Assembly: GCA_030610785.1 (NCBI GenBank)
Contig: JAUWRB010000004.1
Location: forward strand, 1 to 32,575
DNA length: 32,575 nucleotides
Direction: 5' to 3'
Origin: Promethearchaeota archaeon
GTDB taxonomy: Archaea > Asgardarchaeota > Lokiarchaeia > Sigyniarchaeales > SOKP01
Each line of letters opens with the position of its first letter. The stretch's first letter is position 1. This document shows, piece by piece, positions 14,954-22,456 of the stretch. Made by a program: the position numbers and the translations under genes. The notes beneath the pieces were generated by a model, which did no database searches, was not told the DNA's origin, and saw nothing but the letters and a program-made list of their open reading frames with translations.

Positions 14954-16600
14954 TTACTTCTTTGGCTCTGTTGATACTAGATCTTTCCGTCTCATTACTG
15001 AAAAGATTTCTTTTAGGAATTCGTCTGATGGTTTAGAATCTTTTGTCAATAAAGAAATCAGTGGAAACGCGATAATGGCAACAATTTGACTTACAATAAA
15101 CTCATGGATTGAACCAATTGTTATCGTCATTAAATCTGTAGATGATAATACAATGGCAGAAATTGGCGCCATGATGTCTGCATATGCGGCGGAGGCTCCA
15201 ACCATTGCCCAAAGCGAGGCACCTCTGAATAATATTTTCCACGAGATTGCTACTATAAAAGAAGCAAGTCCGCTATATATTGCTGCCTTTGCAGTACCAC
15301 CTTTCCAAAATAATCCGAAAACATATGGTACCAAAATTACTGCTGCCATGGCTGACCAAGCAAACATGCAAAGTGCCAAAACGGCATCTGGCTTAAGAAT
15401 CGCGAGAATGACGGCCACTACAACTATTACTGTCGTTGTTAATTTTGTGACTTTTAATGTTTTATCGTCAGAACATCCTGTTTTTTTTTGATACACATCA
15501 ATAGAAAAGCTACTCGCCGCAATCATGATGACTTTTTCGCCTGTTGTTAACGAAGCTGCTGTAACGGCCGCTAAAAACAAACCCGCAAGTATAGGGGGTA
15601 ATACTGCTATCATTAACATTGGAACGCTATTTGCTGCATTTACAGTTCCATCAGCTATCATGCTAGGATTTGTCATAGTATAATAGACTCTTGAAATTGC
15701 TCCGCTAAACCAGGCAAAGATGGCGACACCAAAAGCCCAAACACACGAAATTACTAATCCCCATCGAATAGATTTTTGTTTTTCTGCCGTATAAAATCGA
15801 GCTATGAGCTGCGGCATGCCCCATACGCCAAAACTCGTCACTAAAATATAACCAATTAGTCCCATGCCTCCTACTCCCGGAAAGGTTCTTAACCCTCCAT
15901 CCGGCATTCCAGCACTAGCCTCTATACCTGCTAAACCATTAAGAAGCCCCTCGAATCCTCCAACAGCCATTATACCTGCAAAAAATATAACTATAACCCC
16001 TAATAACATTATCAAACTTTCTGCAGCATCAGTATAAATTGCACCATGGCTTCCTCCTACATTAAGGTAAATGATCGTAATTATTCCGCATAGAACTACT
16101 GCAATAATATATGCGTATGGATCATTAGGCATGATTACGGACAATAATATGCTTAATCCCATGTAGATGGAGACCAGATAAATGGTTTCAAAAAATAGAA
16201 TTATTACCGAAGTGAATGTTTGCACTTTTGGTTCGTTATACCTTTTGGAAAGAAATTGCGGAACTGTCATTGATTCGAAATGTTTTCCTAATTCTTTTGT
16301 CCTATTACCGAAGAGTACAAAGACAATGAAAACTCCAACCAAAACATCAATGGAGGCTATCCAGACTACGCCTATCCCCCAAAGCCAAGATTGGAGTCCA
16401 CCACCTACAATCATTACAGCAGAAAAGTAGGTCACTCCGAAAGATAACCCTAACAAGAGGGGGCCTATTTTTCTCCCTGCTACCATGTAGTCTTCTAAAG
16501 TTTTTGTCTTTTTTTTTGAATAAAATCCAGCTACCGCCAAAAACAAAAGATATACAATAAATACTACCCAATAGATGATTGTTGATCCTATATCCGCCAT
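14954..16600 (-). CDS. Sodium:solute symporter (SSS family)
   Basis: A 548-residue polytopic membrane protein with about 13 hydrophobic segments, typical of the SSS (SLC5-like) family. The N-terminal helix is followed by the family marker SKKKTKTLEDYMVAGRKIGP, then GLSFGVTYFSAV (TM2), and FGVWGMPQLIARFYTAEK in the middle. It should couple inward Na+ flux to uptake of an organic solute. The start ATG is at 16600, with AAGGAGGAG inside the upstream 32-codon gene as ribosome site and 1 nt between stop and start, so the two are translationally coupled. The promoter carries the same palindrome as the ligase gene at 12943, which makes an organic acid (aryl acid or other ligase substrate) the best guess. 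Substrate assignment is inference. Confidence 0.88.
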   Translation of the reverse strand: MADIGSTIIYWVVFIVYLLFLAVAGFYSKKKTKTLEDYMVAGRKIGPLLLGLSFGVTYFSAVMIVGGGLQSWLWGIGVVWIASIDVLVGVFIVFVLFGNRTKELGKHFESMTVPQFLSKRYNEPKVQTFTSVIILFFETIYLVSIYMGLSILLSVIMPNDPYAYIIAVVLCGIITIIYLNVGGSHGAIYTDAAESLIMLLGVIVIFFAGIMAVGGFEGLLNGLAGIEASAGMPDGGLRTFPGVGGMGLIGYILVTSFGVWGMPQLIARFYTAEKQKSIRWGLVISCVWAFGVAIFAWFSGAISRVYYTMTNPSMIADGTVNAANSVPMLMIAVLPPILAGLFLAAVTAASLTTGEKVIMIAASSFSIDVYQKKTGCSDDKTLKVTKLTTTVIVVVAVILAILKPDAVLALCMFAWSAMAAVILVPYVFGLFWKGGTAKAAIYSGLASFIVAISWKILFRGASLWAMVGASAAYADIMAPISAIVLSSTDLMTITIGSIHEFIVSQIVAIIAFPLISLLTKDSKPSDEFLKEIFSVMRRKDLVSTEPKK

Positions 16601-16601
16601 T

Positions 16602-16700
16602 TTAGGACTCCTCCTTCCTTAATTTCCAATAAGTGAAAACAAAGGACGCTATAACAGTTATAATTCCAATCCAAATTCCTAAACTAATCGTCCAGTCCAT
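16602..16700 (-). CDS. 32-residue single-span protein, symporter small accessory protein type
   Basis: A short gene read directly from the sequence. ATG 16700 begins MDWTISLGIWIGIITVIASF, continues with VFTYWKLRKEES, and stops at 16602-16604. It encodes one transmembrane helix of about 20 residues with a basic, then acidic cytoplasmic end. Its stop is 1 nt from the symporter start, and its last codons form the symporter's AAGGAGGAG ribosome site. Small membrane proteins in exactly this position accompany many SSS transporters (YhdT beside PanF, and the class annotated as symporter small accessory protein). It is therefore likely a genuine subunit or assembly factor and the first gene of the operon. 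It is too short for routine gene calling. Confidence 0.75.
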   Translation of the reverse strand: MDWTISLGIWIGIITVIASFVFTYWKLRKEES

Positions 16701-16734
16701 TTTTTTTCAATTTTTTTTAATTTTTTTTTTAAAA

Positions 16735-16750
16735 TGGGAAATATTTCCCA
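16735..16750. promoter_or_regulatory. Perfect 16-nt palindrome TGGGAAATATTTCCCA, operator candidate
   Basis: It lies 34 nt before the small-protein/symporter operon. The best minus-strand TATA-like sequence (TTAAATATAAAT, plus 16776-16787) puts the transcription start at or next to it. The GGGAAA/TTTCCC arms and 2-nt spacer match the site at 12899-12912. The remaining gap to 17063 is A/T-rich, with a plus-strand TATA-like TTTTATATAAT near 16928-16938 for the second ligase. Confidence 0.65.
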
Positions 16751-17063
16751 CTCATTTTTTAAATTTAATGAAATAATTTATATTTAAAATTATAAAAACC
16801 TTTTTGTTTTTTAGGGTTAAACGGTGTTTCAAATTTCAATTATTGATTATAAATTAATAAAAAACCATATTTTTTTAATTCTTAAGAAACGAAAGGACTT
16901 TTTTAATTTTAATTTACACCCGAATTATTTTATATAATTAATGATTCATTCCTATCATGGGTTAGTGAAAATATCCCTTAAAAATGAAAAAATTTTAATA
17001 GTGAAATATGTTAATTTTTTTCATAAATCGTTAAAAGAAAAATTCATTAAGAGATGCTTAAAA

Positions 17064-18371
17064 ATGACAATTTATTGGAATGAAAAAGCTGAATGCATGC
17101 CTCAAGAAGAGTTAAAAAAATTACAAGGGGAGAAATTAAAAAAATTTGCCCATTATGTCTATAATAATGTTGATTTTTATCACAAAAAGTTTGACGAACT
17201 TAGAATTAAACCCGAAGATATAAAAAGCGTTAACGATATAACAAAACTTCCTCTTACTTATAAAACCGATTTAAGAGACAATTATCCGTTTAATTTAAAC
17301 GCTGTTCCCATGGGAGAAATAATCAGAATTCACGCTTCGTCAGGCACGACTGGTAAACCTACGGTTGTATCATACACTCGAAAGGACATCAGTGACTGGA
17401 CCGAGATCATGGCAAGAACCGTAATGGCTTCCGGAATAACTCATGAGGATGTTGTTCAAAATGCGTATGGTTATGGTTTATTTACTGGTGGACTTGGTTT
17501 TCATTATGGTGCTGAAAAAGTTGGTTGTTCTGTAATTCCTATTTCGGGAGGTAACACTCAACGACAATTAATGATAATGCAAGATTTTAAATCGACTGTT
17601 CTAACATGTACTCCTAGTTATGCGTTATATATTGCAGAATATGCCAAGAAAGAGGGTATTGATGTTTCAAAATTAGCTCTTAAAAAAGCAATCTGCGGGG
17701 CAGAGCCATGGAGTGATAATTTGAGGAAAACTATTGAAGCGGAATTAGAGATCGATGCGTACGATATTTATGGTCTAAGTGAGATTTATGGACCAGGAGT
17801 ATCTATAGAGTGTGAAGAAAAAAACGGAATGCATGTATGGGAGGACTTTTTTATTGTTGAAGTGTTAGATAGAAAGACTCATGAGCCTGTTGAGCCCGGA
17901 GAAGAGGGAGTTCTCGCCTTTACGACTCTAGAAAAAACAGGCATGCCTTTATTACGTTATATCACTTATGATATAGCAACAATCAACAAAGAAAAATGTT
18001 CCTGCGGGAGAACTTGTTGCCGAATGAGCAAGGTAACTGGTCGAGCTGACGACATGTTAATAGTTAGAGGTATTAACGTGTTTCCTTCCCAGGTAGAAGC
18101 GGCCTTAATGACCATACCTGGTGTAGCCGGTTATTATCAAATTATAATAGATCGAGATATAATAGATTCTCTCTCAGTTCAAGTTGAATTGACTGCTGAC
18201 ACATTTTCAGACGAGATGAAAGTACTGGAGAACTTCAAAAGAGATATTGAATTAAAACTATATAACATTCTTCAAGTAAGAGCGAGCGTAGAATTAGTTG
18301 CTCCAGGAACTCTTCCGCGAACTGAGGGAAAAGCCAAGCATGTTATTGATAAAAGAACCAAAAATATATAG
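17064..18371 (+). CDS. Phenylacetate-CoA ligase, copy 2
   Basis: A 435-residue PaaK-type ligase starting MTIYWNEKAECMPQEEL, the standard family opening. An upstream in-frame ATG at 16941 would add 41 residues that do not resemble the family, and it lies too close to the TATA-like sequence near 16930 to be the start of the message, so ATG 17064 is chosen. Motifs: HASSGTTGKPTVVSYTRKD from residue 90, YDIYGLSEIYGPGVSIEC, LRYITYDIA (usually RYRTRD), CSCGRTC and PRTEGKAKHV. It makes arylacetyl-CoA from arylacetate, ATP and CoA. A perfect AGGAGG follows its stop for the ACT gene, and iorB-iorA lie further downstream. This is a common grouping that links arylpyruvate, arylacetyl-CoA and arylacetate. 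Confidence 0.92.
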   Translation: MTIYWNEKAECMPQEELKKLQGEKLKKFAHYVYNNVDFYHKKFDELRIKPEDIKSVNDITKLPLTYKTDLRDNYPFNLNAVPMGEIIRIHASSGTTGKPTVVSYTRKDISDWTEIMARTVMASGITHEDVVQNAYGYGLFTGGLGFHYGAEKVGCSVIPISGGNTQRQLMIMQDFKSTVLTCTPSYALYIAEYAKKEGIDVSKLALKKAICGAEPWSDNLRKTIEAELEIDAYDIYGLSEIYGPGVSIECEEKNGMHVWEDFFIVEVLDRKTHEPVEPGEEGVLAFTTLEKTGMPLLRYITYDIATINKEKCSCGRTCCRMSKVTGRADDMLIVRGINVFPSQVEAALMTIPGVAGYYQIIIDRDIIDSLSVQVELTADTFSDEMKVLENFKRDIELKLYNILQVRASVELVAPGTLPRTEGKAKHVIDKRTKNI

Positions 18372-18382
18372 GAGGTTAAAAA

Positions 18383-18802
18383 ATGTTAAAACAAATTTCT
18401 GTATTTTTACCAAATCAAGTAGGCACGCTTTTTAAATTGACTCAAATATTAATGGATAATGATATTAACATGAGGGCAATAAGCGTAGCAGAAACGGCAG
18501 ATTTTGGTATTTTAAGGGTTTTGGTTGATCAAAACAAGACAGAAGAGTGCGTGAAAGTATTAAAAGCAGAAAATTATTTATCTTTAATTACAGAGGTGAT
18601 TGCTGTAGATGTCCCTGATAAACCGGGAGCGCTTCATGACATTACAAGGATCTTGGCGGAAGAGCGTGTTAATATTGAGTATTTATATTCGACTCTTGTA
18701 AAAGAAAAGGCCATAATCGTTATACGAGTTGATGATATTGATAAAGCTGTAAATATACTTAAAAAAAAAGGAGTAAAACTAATAGAATCTAAAGAATTTT
18801 AA
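18383..18802 (+). CDS. Tandem ACT-domain protein 1
   Basis: A 139-residue protein made of two ACT domains. The first spans about residues 3-68 (QISVFLPNQVGTLFKLTQIL, NINMRAISVAET), and the second about 72-136 (VDVPDKPGALHDITRILAEE, VNIEYLYS). ACT pairs bind amino acids and control enzymes. Proteins of this exact form accompany phenylacetate-CoA ligase and IorAB genes in many anaerobes and probably sense aromatic amino acids. The ligase stop lies 11 nt upstream, and an AGGAGGTT ribosome site that starts at that stop sits 6 nt before ATG 18383. It is therefore co-transcribed and strongly translated. It has no DNA-binding part, so it most likely acts on a protein. The target is not known. Confidence 0.88.
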   Translation: MLKQISVFLPNQVGTLFKLTQILMDNDINMRAISVAETADFGILRVLVDQNKTEECVKVLKAENYLSLITEVIAVDVPDKPGALHDITRILAEERVNIEYLYSTLVKEKAIIVIRVDDIDKAVNILKKKGVKLIESKEF

Positions 18803-18803
18803 C

Positions 18804-18833
18804 TTTTTTTTTAAATTTTTTTCTTAATTATTT
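18804..18833 (+). terminator. T-runs between the two ACT genes
   Basis: Two runs of seven to nine T residues follow the stop of the first ACT gene. They may end part of the ligase-ACT transcript, leaving the second ACT gene to its own promoter (TTTATATAAAAAG near 18840-18852). Confidence 0.35.
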
Positions 18834-18924
18834 TCCTAGTTTTTATATAAAAAGAGAACAAAATTAATAATTATTTAGAATAAATTTTTCTTATAAAAAT
18901 AATAATTAGAATACTTGATTAAAA

Positions 18925-19332
18925 ATGTTAACTCAACTCAGCGTGTATCTCCCTAACTCTCCGGGAGTTTTAGCAAGTTTTATTGAGCTTTTAATGAAAA
19001 ATAATATAAATATAAGATCCATGACAGTTGCTGAAACAAAAGAATATGGCTTGCTTTTACTTTTAGTTGATAAACCCCTTGATTGTGTGGCACTATTAGA
19101 TGAAAAAGATTATACGGTGTCAATTACGAAAGTTATAGCAATTAAGTTATCTGATAATATTAAAGGTCTTTACAAAATTGCGAAAATTTTTGGTGAAAAA
19201 AACATTAATATTGAATATCTTTACTCAACGATGGTAAATGATGAATCGTTAATTGTTTTACGCGTGAACGATGATAATAAAGCCATGAAAATTCTCAAAA
19301 ATCAAGGATTTAATATAATACACGAGAATTAA
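18925..19332 (+). CDS. Tandem ACT-domain protein 2
   Basis: A 135-residue paralogue of the preceding ACT protein with the same two-domain layout: MLTQLSVYLPNSPGVLASF and NINIRSMTVAET in the first domain, NINIEYLYSTM in the second. The ligand-binding turn of the second domain, DKPGAL in copy 1, is replaced by DNIKGL, so one binding site may be weak or lost. The two may form a heteromer in which one subunit senses and the other scaffolds. There is no good ribosome site before ATG 18925, and a TATA-like stretch about 75 nt upstream suggests separate expression. It is placed between the ligase and iorB, so a role in aromatic metabolism is inferred. Confidence 0.87.
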   Translation: MLTQLSVYLPNSPGVLASFIELLMKNNINIRSMTVAETKEYGLLLLLVDKPLDCVALLDEKDYTVSITKVIAIKLSDNIKGLYKIAKIFGEKNINIEYLYSTMVNDESLIVLRVNDDNKAMKILKNQGFNIIHEN

Positions 19333-19356
19333 ATGTGATTCTTTTCATTATTAAAT

Positions 19357-19375
19357 TTCTTACTATTCGTAAGAA
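19357..19375. promoter_or_regulatory. Inverted repeat TTCTTAC-N5-GTAAGAA
   Basis: Seven-base arms with a 5-nt spacer lie between the second ACT gene and iorB. It could be an operator for iorBA or a stem in the RNA near the end of the ACT message. Nothing in the window matches it elsewhere. Confidence 0.3.
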
Positions 19376-19510
19376 GTAATATTAAAAATTATTGTTAATT
19401 TTTTTATTAAACAACATGTTCAGATTATTTAATAAAAAGCGTATTCATTTTATTTAAAAAAATAATTTACTTGATAATTAATGGGACTGCAGCTCAGCCG
19501 TAAAACTAAC

Positions 19511-20371
19511 ATGAAGAGTGAAAATAAATTTTTCGAAAAAGATAATTATAACGCGTTATGTGTGGGAATTGGCGGCACAGGAGTAATTAGTGCATCCATA
19601 ATTTTAGGCTGGGCAGCGCTTCAAGAGGGGTTTAAAGTAAGAACTGCTGAAACTCACGGCATGAGTCAGAGGGGCGGTTCAGTTTCGTCTTATTTAAGAT
19701 TTGGAAAGAATTTAGAAAGTCCTTTCATGGTAGAGGGCGATTTGGACGTTCTTTTAGCGTTTGAAATTTCTGAAGGTTTAAGAAGCCTACGCTTTACAAA
19801 CAAAAATACTTTTATTATCGCATCGAAAAATACCGTAATTCCTCCATCTGTTTTAACCCATAAATCTTTGAAAATTGATGGAAATAAATGCGTTGGTTGT
19901 GGGAATTGTGTAGCGCACTGTCTCCCGAATCAAATTTATAACGAAAAGGGTGAAAAAAACTATTACACGTTAATGAAAGGGCCAACTCGAAAGGTTATTA
20001 ACGGATATTCAACAGTTTTAGAATCTTGTACAGGATGCGTTCAATGTGTCATTGATAATGTTTGTCCTTTTGGAGCAATAGAAGCATTTAATGAATGGGA
20101 ATATCCAGATGTTAAATTAATTGAAGAAGATATTAAATCTGTGTCTAACAATGTAATACTATTAGATGCTAATTCAATAGCAATAAAAGTTGGTAATATT
20201 TTAACCGCAAATGTAATACTTTTAGGGATTTTAGCAGGCGTACAGAAAATTCCACTTTCTCCAAATATTTTAAGAGAAACTGTAAAAAAATTTGTCCCGA
20301 AAAAAGCCTTGGATGTTAATGTTAAAGCTTTTGATATCGGTTTTGACATTGGTATAAATAATAAAAAATAA
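19511..20371 (+). CDS. iorB: Indolepyruvate:ferredoxin oxidoreductase beta subunit with inserted two-cluster ferredoxin domain
   Basis: The gamma-type catalytic domain of 2-oxoacid:ferredoxin oxidoreductases is evident from VGIGGTGVISASIILG, TAETHGMSQRGGSVSSYLRFG and the final ANVILLGILAG segment. About 85 residues are inserted in the middle. They contain two cluster motifs, Cys127/130/133/137 and Cys173/176/179/185. Plain IorB proteins are near 190-200 residues, so this 286-residue form is fused. ATG 19511 (MKSENKFFEKDNYN) is preferred to ATG 19481, whose extra ten residues add nothing familiar; neither has a good ribosome site. With IorA it converts arylpyruvate plus CoA to arylacetyl-CoA, CO2 and reduced ferredoxin, or the reverse. 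The gene order is B then A, 22 nt apart. Confidence 0.86.
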   Translation: MKSENKFFEKDNYNALCVGIGGTGVISASIILGWAALQEGFKVRTAETHGMSQRGGSVSSYLRFGKNLESPFMVEGDLDVLLAFEISEGLRSLRFTNKNTFIIASKNTVIPPSVLTHKSLKIDGNKCVGCGNCVAHCLPNQIYNEKGEKNYYTLMKGPTRKVINGYSTVLESCTGCVQCVIDNVCPFGAIEAFNEWEYPDVKLIEEDIKSVSNNVILLDANSIAIKVGNILTANVILLGILAGVQKIPLSPNILRETVKKFVPKKALDVNVKAFDIGFDIGINNKK

Positions 20372-20393
20372 TTATATGAAGTGGTATTAAACA

Positions 20394-22268
20394 ATGAGCC
20401 GTCCATTTTACGCATTAGATAAACCCGGAGAAAAAGGCGTTGTTTTAGGTAATGACGCATTAGCAAGAGGTATTTTTGAAGCTGGTGTTATTGTTGCTGC
20501 GGGTTATCCCGGTACGCCATCAACCGAAATAATGGAAACTCTCGCAAGAATTCACAAATTTTATCCTTATTTTGAAATTGAATGGTCTACTAATGAAGCT
20601 GTAGGATTTCAAGTAGCATTAGGGGCATCAATGTGCAATGCTAGGGCATTTGCGTGCATGAAACATGTAGGATTAAATGTTGCTGCTGATACATTCATGA
20701 CTGCAACTTATGCTGGTGCTCATGGGGGTTTTGTAGTACTTTCTGCTGACGACCCAAATTGTTATTCGAGTCAAAACGAACAAGATAATCGTTATTACGG
20801 ATTACACGCGTTATGTCCGGTTTTTGAAGCAATTAATATTCAAGAAGCAAAAGACGTGATAAAGTATGCGTTTGATTTTTCTGAAGAATTCCAATCGTTA
20901 GTAATGATGAGAACAACTACGAGATTAAATCACGCTAGGGGTGATTTAATATTAGGTGAAATAAACAAAATTGAAGATCGGAAATATAATTTCGATAAGG
21001 ATAGAGAAAGATGGACTTTTTTGCCTTCGAACGCCCGAGTACAAAGAGTTAAACAATTAGAAAGATACGAAAAATTAAGGACTTTTTCTGATAATTTCCC
21101 GTTCACAAAATTAAACATGAAAGATGGTGCCAAAATCGGTCTAATATCTTCTGGTATTCCATATTCGTACGCAAACGATGCCCTCTTAAAGTTAAATTTA
21201 ACAGAGAAAATATCAACTCTGAAATTAGGAATGGTTTTTCCCCAACCAGAAAAACTAATGGAAAAATTATTTGAAAATTCGGAAAGGGTCGTAATTGTAG
21301 AAGAACTCGAGCCATTCTTAGAGGATTTTGCGAAAAAATTAGCCTTTGAACTTGATATTAAATTAGAAATCGCAGGAAAGAAATATTTTCGGCGTAATAG
21401 CGAATTAAATCTTAACGAAGTTATTAAAGGACTCACGAAATTTTTAAACATTTCAAACCCTTTCGTTGATTTACCCGTTGATATCAGGAATTTACATAAA
21501 GCATCGCCACGACCTCCCGTTTTATGCCCCGGATGTTCCCATAGAAGTACTTTCTATGCGTTAAAACTAATGGAGCAAAAACTTGGAAAAAATTTTGTTT
21601 ATTCTTCTGATATTGGATGCTATACGCTCGGATTTTATAAACCCATTGAAGCAATTGATGCTTGTATCTGCATGGGCGCTTCAATTGGCATGGCAAATGG
21701 AATTTCTAAACTTCACGATGGTCCTGTTTTAGCTATTATAGGTGATTCCACCTTTTTTCACACAGGTATTCCTGGTTTAATAGACGCGGTTTACAACCAA
21801 AACGATGTGTTTGTAATTATCATGGACAACAGCATTACAGCAATGACAGGGTTTCAACCTCATCCAGGTACGGGTGTCAAGATAACAGGTCAACCCGGGA
21901 CGAAAATTCCCTTAGAATCTATAATACGAGGGGCAGGAATAACAGAAGATCGTCTATGGATTGTCGACTCAAACGATTTAGAGCAAACAACAAGGGCTAT
22001 TGAGGAAGCTATAAGTGTAAAAGGTCCTAGAGTTCTAATTTCCCGACATCCATGTGTTTTATTCGAAAAGAGTATTTATAGAGATAAAATAATAATCCCC
22101 GTTCAAATTGATCCTGAAAAATGTAATAATTGCATGATTTGTATAAAGAATTTTGGCTGTCCTGCATTGACTTTATACGATGGAAAAGTTACCGTGGATG
22201 GACAATGCACCGGATGCGGCGTTTGTATCAAAATATGCCCATTTGAAGCAATTAGTTTAAAAGAATAA
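20394..22268 (+). CDS. iorA: Indolepyruvate:ferredoxin oxidoreductase alpha subunit
   Basis: A 624-residue TPP enzyme. The N-terminal pyrimidine-binding domain starts GEKGVVLGNDALARGIFEAG and has AAGYPGTPSTEI. The middle domain carries KIGLISSGIPYSYANDAL. The TPP pyrophosphate domain has CPGCSHRSTFYALK, then G450-D-S and Asn479 as the metal-binding GDS...N motif. The C-terminal ferredoxin has Cys577/580/583/589 and Cys605/608/611/615; the first is a slightly irregular CxxCxxCx5C motif. Length and domain order match IorA well. It catalyses oxidative decarboxylation of aryl pyruvates from Trp, Phe and Tyr with ferredoxin as acceptor; in autotrophic archaea the same enzyme can carboxylate arylacetyl-CoA for amino-acid synthesis. 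The PCL genes upstream make or use the same thioester. Confidence 0.94.
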   Translation: MSRPFYALDKPGEKGVVLGNDALARGIFEAGVIVAAGYPGTPSTEIMETLARIHKFYPYFEIEWSTNEAVGFQVALGASMCNARAFACMKHVGLNVAADTFMTATYAGAHGGFVVLSADDPNCYSSQNEQDNRYYGLHALCPVFEAINIQEAKDVIKYAFDFSEEFQSLVMMRTTTRLNHARGDLILGEINKIEDRKYNFDKDRERWTFLPSNARVQRVKQLERYEKLRTFSDNFPFTKLNMKDGAKIGLISSGIPYSYANDALLKLNLTEKISTLKLGMVFPQPEKLMEKLFENSERVVIVEELEPFLEDFAKKLAFELDIKLEIAGKKYFRRNSELNLNEVIKGLTKFLNISNPFVDLPVDIRNLHKASPRPPVLCPGCSHRSTFYALKLMEQKLGKNFVYSSDIGCYTLGFYKPIEAIDACICMGASIGMANGISKLHDGPVLAIIGDSTFFHTGIPGLIDAVYNQNDVFVIIMDNSITAMTGFQPHPGTGVKITGQPGTKIPLESIIRGAGITEDRLWIVDSNDLEQTTRAIEEAISVKGPRVLISRHPCVLFEKSIYRDKIIIPVQIDPEKCNNCMICIKNFGCPALTLYDGKVTVDGQCTGCGVCIKICPFEAISLKE

Positions 22269-22348
22269 AATTGCTTTTTCTATTAACTTTAATATTGATA
22301 TCTTTTAATCAGGATTATCGTTTTATTTCTGAAACATTGGATTCATTC

Positions 22349-22383
22349 ATGTTAATTGAAATGCTTCCATGTGTTTCTTTTAA
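22349..22383. repeat. 35-nt direct repeat, copy A
   Basis: It begins ATGTTAATTG and contains AATGCTTCCATGT. It matches copy B (24326-24360) at 33 of 35 positions in the same orientation. The pair brackets the CocE-type hydrolase gene on both sides. It has no inverted-repeat structure. Confidence 0.7.
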
Positions 22384-22456
22384 AATGAAGAAAGAAATGA
22401 ATGTCCTTTCTTTAAGCTTCTTTTAAGATTAAAAATGAGGGAAAATAACTATTATT

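Noticed and set aside
16941-17063. Extended N-terminus of the second phenylacetate-CoA ligase
   Set aside because: The 41 extra residues do not resemble the family, and ATG 16941 sits only a few bases from the TATA-like element, upstream of the expected transcription start.
19481-19515. tRNA fragment suggested by GCAGCTCAGCCG near the iorB start
   Set aside because: It resembles a D-arm, but no acceptor, anticodon or T-arm partners occur nearby.
19511-19900. Second start of iorB at 19481 as the true one
   Set aside because: It adds ten residues (MGLQLSRKTN) with no family support and no ribosome site. It cannot be excluded, but the internal methionine is closer to the conserved domain.
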